Below are positions 33,200 to 41,469 of a stretch of DNA of 51,418 bases, one piece after another. The stretch lies in NCBI GenBank assembly GCA_013178005.1, contig JABLXL010000033.1:1-51418 (forward strand), read 5' to 3'. Each line of letters starts with the position of its first letter. The stretch's first letter is position 1. The DNA is from Actinomycetota bacterium (GTDB lineage: Bacteria; Actinomycetota; Geothermincolia; Geothermincolales; RBG-13-55-18). The translations under genes and the position numbers were made by a program. Under the pieces are notes generated by a model. That model saw only the letters and a list, made by a program, of their open reading frames with translations. It was not told where the DNA came from and ran no database searches.

Positions 33200-35686
33200 T
33201 CAGTCGGAACCCCCCACCGCGTTGCGTCGCGGCGCGTCCGCGCCGTTGATCCTCCCGGCCACGATGGCCAGCACGCTCGGCAGCACCAGGATGGCTCCGA
33301 GCAGGGCGCCCAGCAAGCCCACGGTGGTGGTGAAGCCGAAACGCTGCATCATCCCCATGTTGGAGAGGCCCAGGATGAAGAATACTCCCATGGTGGTCAG
33401 AGCCGCCGCCACCAGGGCCCTTCCCACGTGTTTCACGGTGTTGCGGATGGCTTCCTCCACGTCGGAGCCGTTGACGTGTCTCTCCTCGCGGAAGCGGTGG
33501 GTGATGTGGATGCCGAAGTCGATGCCCGCTCCTATCACCAGGGAGGCCACCATGACCGTCATGAGGTCCAGCGGCCATCCCAGGGCGAAGAGGAACAGCA
33601 GTTCCGCCGCCATGCCGCAGACCACCACCACTAAGGTGCAGATGCCGTAGATGAAGGACTTGAACACCAGGATGAGTACCAGGGCGCAGAGCAAGAGGGC
33701 CAACCCCGAGGTCTCTAGCTGGGTGGGGACGATGTTCCCCAAAAGGTCCGCCACCAGCACCGTGAAACCGGTGGAGGAAAACCTGAGGCCGGATTTCTCG
33801 GCGACCGCCGCCGAGCGGTCACGCAAGATGTTCGTTTTCACCCGCATCTCATCCTCGGTTTCCGGGAAGCCGGAATTGAGCATGATCATAGCCACATACT
33901 CGCCGTCTTTCTCTCCCACGAAGGAGCCCACGGGCATGCGCAGGGAGAGTTGTTCCACCACCGCGGTCACTCCTTCCCTGGTATCGGGAAGCTTTCCGTC
34001 GGGGGAGGCCATGAGGATGTAGTCGGCTATGGAGCTGATCCTGTCCCGCGCGAAATAGTATTCGCTCTCGGGGAGATTGCGGGGATCAAGGGGGATGGAA
34101 TCCTCGAGTTCCAGAATGGCGGCGAGGTTTTTCGGGTCGTATATGTCTCCCCAGGCCAGTATGACATCTGAGTTCTGCGGCCCGAAAATTTCGGTGATCA
34201 TCTCGCTGGCCTTCATGCTGGGCATATCCTCGGGCATCATCTTGCGCACGTCCGCCCCGGTACGCACGTTGAACACCGCGAAAGTCGCGAAGGCGACGAG
34301 AGACAGGGTGACCAAGGCCACCGCCCAGTGGTTGTGCTCCGACAGCATGGCCATTCTCACCAGCACGTTGTCGATGGCTGTGCCGTAGCGGGAATCGCGC
34401 CGCCGCCGCCGCATCTTCTCCAGGTGCGCCTGTTGTTTCTCCTCGCGCTTGCGGCGATCGCGGATAACGATGATGGCCGGCAAGAGGGTGAGGGAGAGCA
34501 GGAAGCTGAAAGCGATACCCATCATGCATAAGAGACCGAAGTCTCGCATGGGGGGCATGTCGGTTATCATGAAGGACGAAAAGCCGAAGAGGGTGGTGAT
34601 GGCGGTGAGAAAAACGGCCACCCCCACCGTTTTGACCGAGGTGGTGGCGGAGAGGTCCACGCTCGCGCCCCCCTCCCTCTCCTCGTAGTAGCGGCTGAGG
34701 ATGTGGATGACGTAGGCGATGTTTATGCCGAGCATGAGGGGCATTATCGCCACGCTCATGGTGGTATAGGTTATGCCCGCCCATCCCATCACCCCGATGA
34801 TCCAGAAGATGGCCACCAGGATGATGAGCAGCGGCAGCCCGATGTCCGAGAGGCGCCGGAAGGTGAGGTACAGGATGAGCATGACGAAAAGAAGGGCTAT
34901 GAGCATGAGCTTGCTCGTCTCCTTCTGCATGAACTCCTGGGAGTCCTTCTGGAAGGAGGCGTCGCCGGAATAGTAGACGGAAACGCCCTCGATGCCAGCC
35001 AGCTTCCCGGAAACGTACGACTCGAGATCCTTCGCCAGCGCCGTCAGCGCGTTCTCGCTCAGGTCCGGGTCGAGCTGGAACCTCAACATGGTCGCGGTCG
35101 CGTCATCCGATATCATCCCCGCTATCCGTTCCCGGTTCTCCTGGAACACGGCAAGGATCCCCGCCCTCTGTTCCTCGTCAAGGCCGCCCGTGAAGGCCGC
35201 CATGAGGTCCAGAAAAGGAGAATCGGGGCGCGGGTCCAGGTAGAAATCGAGGAACTGCGTCAGGGAGGCGTCGTCAACGGCGCCCGGATCGATGGGGGCG
35301 TCGATCCCCACCGCCGCGAGCATCTCCGGAAGGCGGTACTTGATGAAATCAAGGTAGGTCTCCACCTTCAGCACCGATCCCCCGGGCACGCCGTTTTCCT
35401 CCGCGTCTGATGGGTCCATGGAGAGCAGGGCGCGCGCCACCTCCGGATCGGCGACGTTTTCGGCGGTGACGAGGGCGATCTCGCTGGAGACGCCCCCGAA
35501 AACGTCCTTGACCTCGTCCCAGGCCTTGATGGAGTCGTAATGTTTGGGCATCATGGCCTCCTGGCTGAGCTCGGTGCTCAGACGGGGGAAGCCAGCCATG
35601 AGGAAGACGGTGACCAGGGCGGTGATGGCGATCACCAGCCATGGGCGTTTCTCCGATTGTGAGGCCAGGAACTCGAAGATCTTCAT
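33200..35686 (-). CDS. RND superfamily (MMPL-type) exporter
   Basis: An 828-residue membrane protein with the RND layout: one N-terminal helix, a large extracytoplasmic domain, a cluster of five helices, then a second large domain and another cluster. The second helix clusters carry IMPLMLGINIAYVIHIL and VASLVIGAGIDFGIHITHRF, sterol-sensing-like motifs typical of MMPL/HpnN-type lipid or hydrophobe transporters that use proton flow. No periplasmic adaptor or outer channel gene is adjacent, which fits a Gram-positive MMPL protein working alone. GGAAAGG precedes the ATG. The cargo is probably a lipid but is not known. Confidence 0.85.
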   Translation of the reverse strand: MKIFEFLASQSEKRPWLVIAITALVTVFLMAGFPRLSTELSQEAMMPKHYDSIKAWDEVKDVFGGVSSEIALVTAENVADPEVARALLSMDPSDAEENGVPGGSVLKVETYLDFIKYRLPEMLAAVGIDAPIDPGAVDDASLTQFLDFYLDPRPDSPFLDLMAAFTGGLDEEQRAGILAVFQENRERIAGMISDDATATMLRFQLDPDLSENALTALAKDLESYVSGKLAGIEGVSVYYSGDASFQKDSQEFMQKETSKLMLIALLFVMLILYLTFRRLSDIGLPLLIILVAIFWIIGVMGWAGITYTTMSVAIMPLMLGINIAYVIHILSRYYEEREGGASVDLSATTSVKTVGVAVFLTAITTLFGFSSFMITDMPPMRDFGLLCMMGIAFSFLLSLTLLPAIIVIRDRRKREEKQQAHLEKMRRRRRDSRYGTAIDNVLVRMAMLSEHNHWAVALVTLSLVAFATFAVFNVRTGADVRKMMPEDMPSMKASEMITEIFGPQNSDVILAWGDIYDPKNLAAILELEDSIPLDPRNLPESEYYFARDRISSIADYILMASPDGKLPDTREGVTAVVEQLSLRMPVGSFVGEKDGEYVAMIMLNSGFPETEDEMRVKTNILRDRSAAVAEKSGLRFSSTGFTVLVADLLGNIVPTQLETSGLALLLCALVLILVFKSFIYGICTLVVVVCGMAAELLFLFALGWPLDLMTVMVASLVIGAGIDFGIHITHRFREERHVNGSDVEEAIRNTVKHVGRALVAAALTTMGVFFILGLSNMGMMQRFGFTTTVGLLGALLGAILVLPSVLAIVAGRINGADAPRRNAVGGSD

Positions 35687-36568
35687 AAGCCATTCCTTTC
35701 CGTGAGCCCGACGGCGCGCTTACCCGCCGCGCGGAACCCGTAAACCCGCCATACGCGCCGTGTTACTCCAACGCTCCCATTCAATCCTATACCCGCACTT
35801 CCTCCCGTTTCGGCGGGACCTCTCCCGGCGCCCATTGCCTCACGAGGGCGGGTTCCGGGGCGCCTTTTCCATCCCGGCGCTGGCGGCGTGAAAAAACCAC
35901 GAAGCCCAGCCAGTTCCTCCGCGTAACCGTTCGACATGGGCGACCCGCCTGATAGCCTTCCGAACGGGTGCGCGGGGTATCCGGAACGCGCGCTGTCGCG
36001 CAGCGAGGCCCCATGGCGTTCGGGTTCATTCCGACAGCCGTTTATTATTACTCGAACTCGCCCTCGCGCAACTTGAGGGAGGCGGGTCCGACCGCTCCCC
36101 CTTCCCCCGGCGAGGTAATTTAGTGAACGGTTACTCCGCACTCGCATAGGATATTGTTTTAGGGCATCCCGGTCAACCGCGGGAGCGGACGGTGAGGGCT
36201 ACCCACCGTTTATGCGGGAAAGCCCCGGCATCTGTCACGGCTCGACCAGCATGGAGGGTGGATGATGCTTCCCGACCCGGGGCGGGAAAAGGGGAAAAGC
36301 GGCGGTGTTGCTTCGCGGGCGCTATCATGGGGTTCTGCCATGAAGCCGGACGCGTCGGCCGGTAACGATAGCCGATTTCGAAGGCGCAGGGGCGCGAGGG
36401 CTGGACATGGCGGCCCTTGGGGTATCATCTATTATTACGCGCGCAGGTACGCGCTCAGCCGGCTGGCGCGGGAAGCTGGGGGGACGCGTTGGGGGCAAAA
36501 GGAATTAGGTTGAGGACCGCTTTTAAGCGCTGAGCGCCAGGGGTATCGAGGGAGCGAAGGGCGGTACG
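35687..36568. other. Long divergent intergenic region, nothing recognised
   Basis: Nearly 900 bases between the RND gene and mnmA. Open frames on both strands translate to Arg/Pro/Gly-rich sequences without ribosome binding sites. I looked for RNase P, tmRNA, SRP and 6S signatures and saw none. AT-rich patches near 36045 and 36430 could be promoters. Confidence 0.45.
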
Positions 36569-37639
36569 GTGAAGAGCGTAGTGGTGGCCATGAGCGGGGG
36601 CGTGGATTCCACCGCGGCGGCGGTCGGCCTCCTCGAGGAGGGATGCCGGGTCGTGGGGGTCACCTTCCGCCTATGGGAGGAAATGCCAGCGGGCGAGCCC
36701 GTTGCGCGCCGCTGTTCCCTAGCCGCGGTGGAGAGAGCGGCCGGGTTGGCCGCGAGCCTGGGGATTGAACACCAGGTGGTCGACCTCAGGGAGCGCTTCC
36801 TATCCATGGTGGTGGAGCCATTCGCGCGCGAATACCTGGGAGGGAGAACCCCGAACCCGTGCGTGGAGTGCAACCGCTGGGTGAAGTTCCCGACTCTCCT
36901 GGAGGTCGCGGACGCTCTGGGCGCCGACCTCATCGCCACCGGACATTACGCGCGCGTTTGCCTGGGGGATGACGGCAAAGCCTCCCTGGCGCGCGCCGGG
37001 CACAAGGCCAAGGACCAGTCGTACGCGCTCTACCGCCTGGGACAGGAGGTCCTCTCGCGCTGCGTGTTTCCTAACCAGGACGCGGATAAGGAGGAGGCGC
37101 GGCGCAGGGCCTTATCCGCCGGCTTGCGCGCCGGCCGTGGAGACGAGAGCCAGGAGATATGTTTCCTGTGCGGCGCGGATTACCGGAGTTTCCTCTCCCG
37201 CCGTCACCCGGAGGCGATGAACCCCGGCCCCTTGCTGGATACCTCGGGGAGGAAAATCGGGGAGCACGAGGGGATCGCTTTCTATACCATAGGGCAGCGG
37301 CGGGGACTGGGGGTGTCGGCGCCCCATCCCCTCTACGTGGTGGAGATAGATCCGGCGAGGAGGGCGGTGGTCCTGGGGTCAAGAGACGAGGTGCCGGGGA
37401 GCTGGCTGCGCGCGGAGGACGCGCATTGGGTGAGCGGGGACCGGCCCGGGGGCGAGATCGAGGCGGAGGCCATGGCGCGCTACAACGTTGCGCCCAGGCC
37501 TTGCCGGGCGCGCTTGTGGGGTGACGGGTTCGAGCTCGCGTTTACCGAGAGGGTGTGGGCCCTCACCCCAGGCCAGCACGCCGTGCTTTACCGGGGAGAT
37601 GTGGTGCTCGGCGGCGGCGTGATCGCCGAGGCGCGCTGA
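36569..37639 (+). CDS. mnmA: tRNA 2-thiouridine(34) synthase
   Basis: A 356-residue enzyme that activates tRNA with ATP and adds sulfur to the wobble uridine of tRNA-Glu, -Gln and -Lys. AMSGGVDST is the PP-loop near residue 8. The catalytic cysteines are in NPCVECN (near 97) and EICFLCG (near 197), and GHYARV and YTIGQRRGLG are family signatures. The GTG at 36569 has a modest purine-rich site upstream. No cysteine desulfurase lies adjacent, although one often does. Confidence 0.95.
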   Translation: MKSVVVAMSGGVDSTAAAVGLLEEGCRVVGVTFRLWEEMPAGEPVARRCSLAAVERAAGLAASLGIEHQVVDLRERFLSMVVEPFAREYLGGRTPNPCVECNRWVKFPTLLEVADALGADLIATGHYARVCLGDDGKASLARAGHKAKDQSYALYRLGQEVLSRCVFPNQDADKEEARRRALSAGLRAGRGDESQEICFLCGADYRSFLSRRHPEAMNPGPLLDTSGRKIGEHEGIAFYTIGQRRGLGVSAPHPLYVVEIDPARRAVVLGSRDEVPGSWLRAEDAHWVSGDRPGGEIEAEAMARYNVAPRPCRARLWGDGFELAFTERVWALTPGQHAVLYRGDVVLGGGVIAEAR

Positions 37640-38023
37640 CCCGACGCGGGGATTCGTCGTCGCCGGAATCGCGTTCATTGAAGCTCGTGCGATGCGGCGG
37701 TCCAGGTGTTAGGGCATGTTACTTCATCACTTGTGGAAAACACAATGCAGCGTCTTCGGCGTCCTCTGAATGCTATGAGCGAAGAAAGGCCCCGGCCGCA
37801 ATCGGGAACCCGGGAGGGGTGCGGTTCGGGAAAAGGTCGGAATAGAAAACCCATGCATTGCCGATCTTTCTCTACCGCTACTCACCCGAGCTTTTAGTTC
37901 GAATGCACTTGCTGGATACCTCTGGGAGCAGGGGAAAAGGTTGGGATATGAATATCGCGGCGTCCACGGGTTAGTGACGCACAACGGCAGCAATATCCAT
38001 ATTATGGTAACACACAAAGACTG
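37640..38023. other. Convergent gap with an mnmA-derived fragment
   Basis: No gene seen. CTTGCTGGATACCTCTGGGA at 37908 matches CTTGCTGGATACCTCGGGGA in the mnmA coding region (37231) with one mismatch, suggesting a small duplicated or relic segment. A few AT-rich bases precede the thiM stop. Confidence 0.45.
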
Positions 38024-38860
38024 TCAGGCGTTTCCGCCGTCCTCGATCTTCACCCGGAGTCCCTCCAGGGGAGCGTGCCCCGCCGCGAGAGCGTGAGTCT
38101 GGTTGTAGAGCTCGACGTGGAAGGAGCCGGGTCGCCCGCCCGAGACGTCGGCGGCGCGCTCTCCCGCCAGGCCGAAGAGGCCCAGGGCCGCCGCGGCGGC
38201 CTCGAGGTAGGGTTCCCCGGAGGCCAGCATCACGGCCACGGCGGTGGTGGCCATGCAGCCGGTGCCCGTCACCCCGCCCAAGAGCTCGTGGCCGTTGCTC
38301 ACCCTCGCCAGCCGGACGCCGTCGCTCACCACGTCCACCGCCCCCGTCACCGCCACCACGCATCCCAGGGAGGAAGCCAGGCCGGAGGCCATCCCTGCGG
38401 GGTCCCCGGAGAAGGAGACGGAATCCACCCCGCGTATCTCCGCAGCCTCTCCCGCCAGGCAGGCCACCTCGGCCGCGTTGCCGCGCACGGCCGCGAAACG
38501 CACCTCCTCCAGCAGGCGGTGGGCCACCCGGGTGCGGTAGGAGGTGGCGCCCGCTCCCACGGGGTCCAATACGACGGGCACGCCGGCGCGGTTGGCGGCC
38601 CTGCCGGCGGCGCACATGGCTTCCTCCAGCTCGGGGTAAGGCGTCCCCATGTTCAGCACCAGCGCGCCCGCCTGGGAGGCCATCTCCTCCACCTCCGCCG
38701 TGGCGTGTGCCATCACCGGAGAAGCCCCCAGGCATAGGGTCAGGTTGGCGGTCTCGTTCATAACCACGAAGTTGGTGATATGGTGGATAAGTGGGCGCCT
38801 TGCGGCCACCCACTCCAGCCTCTCGGCTAGAAAACCCGCGACGTTGAAATCCTCGCTCAC
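38024..38860 (-). CDS. thiM: Hydroxyethylthiazole kinase
   Basis: A 278-residue ribokinase-like enzyme that phosphorylates the thiazole moiety for thiamine salvage. Signatures include PLIHHITNFVVMNETAN at the N terminus, GTPYPELEEAM, VLDPVGAGAT, and the anion-hole/catalytic GVTGTGCMATTAV with its conserved Cys. The GTG at 38860 has GGGAGGTAG upstream. A TATAAT for this strand at 39004-39009 would give a leader of about 135 bases. I looked for a TPP riboswitch (CTGAGA and ACCTGA elements) and found none. No thiE or thiD is adjacent. Confidence 0.93.
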   Translation of the reverse strand: MSEDFNVAGFLAERLEWVAARRPLIHHITNFVVMNETANLTLCLGASPVMAHATAEVEEMASQAGALVLNMGTPYPELEEAMCAAGRAANRAGVPVVLDPVGAGATSYRTRVAHRLLEEVRFAAVRGNAAEVACLAGEAAEIRGVDSVSFSGDPAGMASGLASSLGCVVAVTGAVDVVSDGVRLARVSNGHELLGGVTGTGCMATTAVAVMLASGEPYLEAAAAALGLFGLAGERAADVSGGRPGSFHVELYNQTHALAAGHAPLEGLRVKIEDGGNA

Positions 38861-39003
38861 CTTCTACCTCCCGATGTTGTAGTCTGTGTTATTCGTAGCT
38901 GGAAATCTCTACCTCCACGCTCTGTGCGGGGCCGCGAACCATTACCTGCCAACCGATTCCCCGCGCCTGGACGGGATATTGCCGCTCCCAGGGTGGTTTC
39001 CCT

Positions 39004-39009
39004 ATTATA
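39004..39009 (-). promoter_or_regulatory. Candidate -10 for thiM
   Basis: Consensus TATAAT on the minus strand about 145 bases before the thiM GTG; the -35 position is not recognisable. Confidence 0.35.
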
Positions 39010-39073
39010 AAGGCCATCGACCGAATTTACCCTTTGCCCCTCGTAAACGGGATCTTTCGCCCCGAGCAGTGGG

Positions 39074-39514
39074 TTACACGATCGCCAAAAGCCGTCGACC
39101 GGAGTTCTCCCTCAGTCCTCTTCCTTGTCTCCGAGCAGCGAGGCCACCGTCTCCAAGAGCTGGTCGGGGTCGGCCGGCTTGTCCAGGGTAGGCCGCGTAC
39201 TCCATGGACCTCCCCGTTTCCAGCTCGTAGCGGCGCCGGCTCACCTCCTCCCGCACCGAGGTCAACACCACCACGGGAATCCCGGACCAGCGTTCGTATC
39301 GAGGGTCCCTGAGCATGTCCATGACGGCGAATCCATCCACGTGGGGCATGAGGAGGTCGAGGATCACCAGGTCCGGGTTCTCCAGCTTGATCTTCTCCAG
39401 GGCCTCGGAGCCGTCCTTGGCGGTGACGATCTCGTATCCTTCTTCCTCCAGGATCATGGAAACCACGTCGATGACGTCGGGGTCGTCATCCGCGAGCAAT
39501 ATCTTCTTCGCCAT
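39074..39514 (-). CDS. Receiver-domain response regulator, frameshifted near its C terminus
   Basis: The open frame codes 146 residues. Residues 1-107 are a normal single receiver domain with acidic pocket DDD, phospho-acceptor Asp 53 in VILDLLMP and the conserved Thr/Ser in VLTSVRE. After MEYAAY the frame turns into Gly/Arg-rich sequence. Dropping one G from the GGG at 39186-39188 restores YLDKPADPDQLLETVASLL, with the conserved Lys-Pro, and a stop at 39112-39114. A one-base insertion (real or a sequencing error) is the simplest explanation. GGGAGG precedes the ATG. It probably works with the histidine kinase upstream. Confidence 0.82.
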   Translation of the reverse strand: MAKKILLADDDPDVIDVVSMILEEEGYEIVTAKDGSEALEKIKLENPDLVILDLLMPHVDGFAVMDMLRDPRYERWSGIPVVVLTSVREEVSRRRYELETGRSMEYAAYPGQAGRPRPALGDGGLAARRQGRGLRENSGRRLLAIV

Positions 39515-39616
39515 TCAAGTCCTCCCGTTTCCCTTAATCCTCCCAGCAATAATCCCTACCAGCCTCGACGGGATACCGCCGCCGCCATTCAAGTCCTCCC
39601 GTTTCCCTCAATCCTC
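39510..39616. repeat. Duplicated leader of the response regulator gene
   Basis: Thirty-three bases that carry the ribosome binding site and start of the response regulator (39510-39542) recur with one mismatch at 39584-39616, 74 bases upstream. The extra copy keeps an ATG, giving a 10-codon frame (MAAAVSRRGW) on the minus strand before the real gene. The rest of the gap to 39913 holds no gene. Confidence 0.75.
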
Positions 39617-39913
39617 ACCGCGTTCCCGCCCGTCTTCCGCCCTGCCGCGCGTCCCCTCGAGCGGTTGTCCAGTTCCCTCCAGATTATATACTCTCCCTTC
39701 CCCTTCGTCGGGGCAGGGGAGCGGGGCGGGCTGGTTCAGCAATGTAAGCTCGCCCGCGTCAATGTAGGCCTCTACGTGGACGCCCAGGCCGCGAACGCGA
39801 CCGGGCGGGAAGACCGGTTCCGGTGGACTTCCGCGCCGCCATCCAGCCCTTGGAGGGAGACATCGTCGCCCGGCCAACCCGCCCTTTGCCTGGGGAAAAA
39901 GATGATGTCGTGT

Positions 39914-41191
39914 TCAGACCCCGGAGGCGTGAGGGATCGACATCCATTTTTCCTCCAGGGAGCAGGTCACGCCCACCGGGATGGTGAAACTAACCAGGGT
40001 GCCCTTGCCGGTCCTGGGCACGGGGCTCTCTATGCTTATTTCCCCGCGGTGCATGTCCACGATGCGTTTGCAGATGGAAAGCCCAAGCCCGGTGCCCTCG
40101 GTCGCCTCCGGGTCCCCCTTGTAAAACTCCTCGAACACGTGGGGCAGCTTGTCTGGGGCTATCCCCGTCCCCTCATCCTCCACGCTGACCCTGACGGCGT
40201 CTCCCTCACGCATGGCGCGTATGGTTATCCTGCCGCCCCGCGGCGTGTAGCGTACGGAGTTTGAAACCAGGTTGAGGATGAGCTGCTGCAAACGGATGTC
40301 GGAGGCGAAGACCTCCGGAAGAGGGCGCCTTATCTCCGTTAAAACCACGATGCCCTTGGGCTCGGCGAGCTCGTGGGCCATCTCCACCGCCGCGGAGAGG
40401 ACCTCCTCCCAGGAAACGGCCTTGAACTCCGCCACCACCTGCCCGCTCTCGATGCGCGATAGCTCCAGGAGGTCGCTGATGAGCTCCATCATCCCGTCGA
40501 TGCGGTGTATACTGCGCTTAACGCCGGTCATCATTCGCTCGTCCAGGGAGTCGGAGCCCTTGCGCAGGATCATCTTCAGGTAACCCTGCACCGCCACCAG
40601 CGGTGATTTGAGGTCGTGGGCGACCATGGACAGAAAGCTCAGGAAGTGGCGGCGCTCGTCCATGGCTCGGGCCAAGTCTCGGCGCGCCTCCTCCGCGTCC
40701 CTCGCCAGGCTGTCTCTCGTCTCCGCCATCTCCAGTATCATCCCAGCCATCTCGGCCAGGGAATCGAGGAAATCCAGCTCCTCGCGGTCGAACCTCCTCT
40801 TGTGCGAGAAGAAAAGGCACATCACGCCTCGGACCTGCTCGTGGTTGCGGAAGGGAAGGTATATTATGGAAGATATCCCCGCCTTGGCCAGTTCCTCCCG
40901 GGACGTGATCCTGGGATCACGCTGCGCCTCCCAGATCAGCAGGGACTTGCCTTTGAGGACCTGCCGCATGGCCTCGGGCGCCAGCAGGCGGTCGGCCGCG
41001 GCCCCTTTTTCGCCGACGCCACAGCTCAGGCGGTGTTCAACCCCCTCGCCGCCGGGGCCCACGGTGAAAAGGGAGCAACCCTCCGCCCCGGTGCCGCGGG
41101 CGGTGGATTCCACAAGCGCCCTGATGACGTTGTCCACCCCTCCGGCCGCCACCACCGAGCGCGCTATCTCCTGGATGATCTGCCTGCGCAC
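39914..41191 (-). CDS. Cytosolic GAF-domain sensor histidine kinase
   Basis: A 425-residue soluble kinase. A GAF domain (about residues 10-160, CSLFTVGPGGEG and VRGVMCLFFSH) senses an unknown small molecule or redox state. The dimerisation/phospho-transfer region has SMVAHDLKSPLVAVQG with His 192, and the ATPase domain has NLVSNSVRYT, EDEGTGIAP and EGTGLGLSI. All catalytic motifs are intact. The GTG at 41191 has GAGGACGGCG upstream. The single receiver gene downstream on the same strand, about 400 bases away, is the likely partner. Confidence 0.88.
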   Translation of the reverse strand: MRRQIIQEIARSVVAAGGVDNVIRALVESTARGTGAEGCSLFTVGPGGEGVEHRLSCGVGEKGAAADRLLAPEAMRQVLKGKSLLIWEAQRDPRITSREELAKAGISSIIYLPFRNHEQVRGVMCLFFSHKRRFDREELDFLDSLAEMAGMILEMAETRDSLARDAEEARRDLARAMDERRHFLSFLSMVAHDLKSPLVAVQGYLKMILRKGSDSLDERMMTGVKRSIHRIDGMMELISDLLELSRIESGQVVAEFKAVSWEEVLSAAVEMAHELAEPKGIVVLTEIRRPLPEVFASDIRLQQLILNLVSNSVRYTPRGGRITIRAMREGDAVRVSVEDEGTGIAPDKLPHVFEEFYKGDPEATEGTGLGLSICKRIVDMHRGEISIESPVPRTGKGTLVSFTIPVGVTCSLEEKWMSIPHASGV

Positions 41192-41422
41192 TATATCGCC
41201 GTCCTCGCCCTGGCCTGGTGCGATCGTGGTGTGAAGTGTGACGCCCCTGTTGCGATACTGATACGAGGTTGATTCCTATTATACATGCTCTACACGCGAG
41301 GAACATGCTTCGACGCGCGCGGGATCCGCCCGCGCGAACGGTCGGCGCGGTCCTTCCCTGGTATACTTGAGGAAAGCGGGAGAGGGCCGCAGGGAAAGGC
41401 GGCCCAGGGACCGTGTGCCTGC

Positions 41423-41442
41423 GGCAATTGGCTATAATTGCC
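41423..41442 (+). promoter_or_regulatory. glpD promoter with operator-like palindrome
   Basis: GGCAATT and AATTGCC form perfect 7-base arms around GGCTAT. The right half overlaps a consensus TATAAT (41433-41438) about 30 bases before the start codon. A repressor binding here would block the promoter; no regulator gene is adjacent. Confidence 0.5.
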
Positions 41443-41469
41443 AAGTAAGGACGGAAGGAGCGCAGGAAG

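Noticed and set aside
38861-38997. Possible TPP riboswitch upstream of thiM
   Set aside because: The leader lacks the CTGAGA and ACCTGA-type conserved elements on the minus strand.
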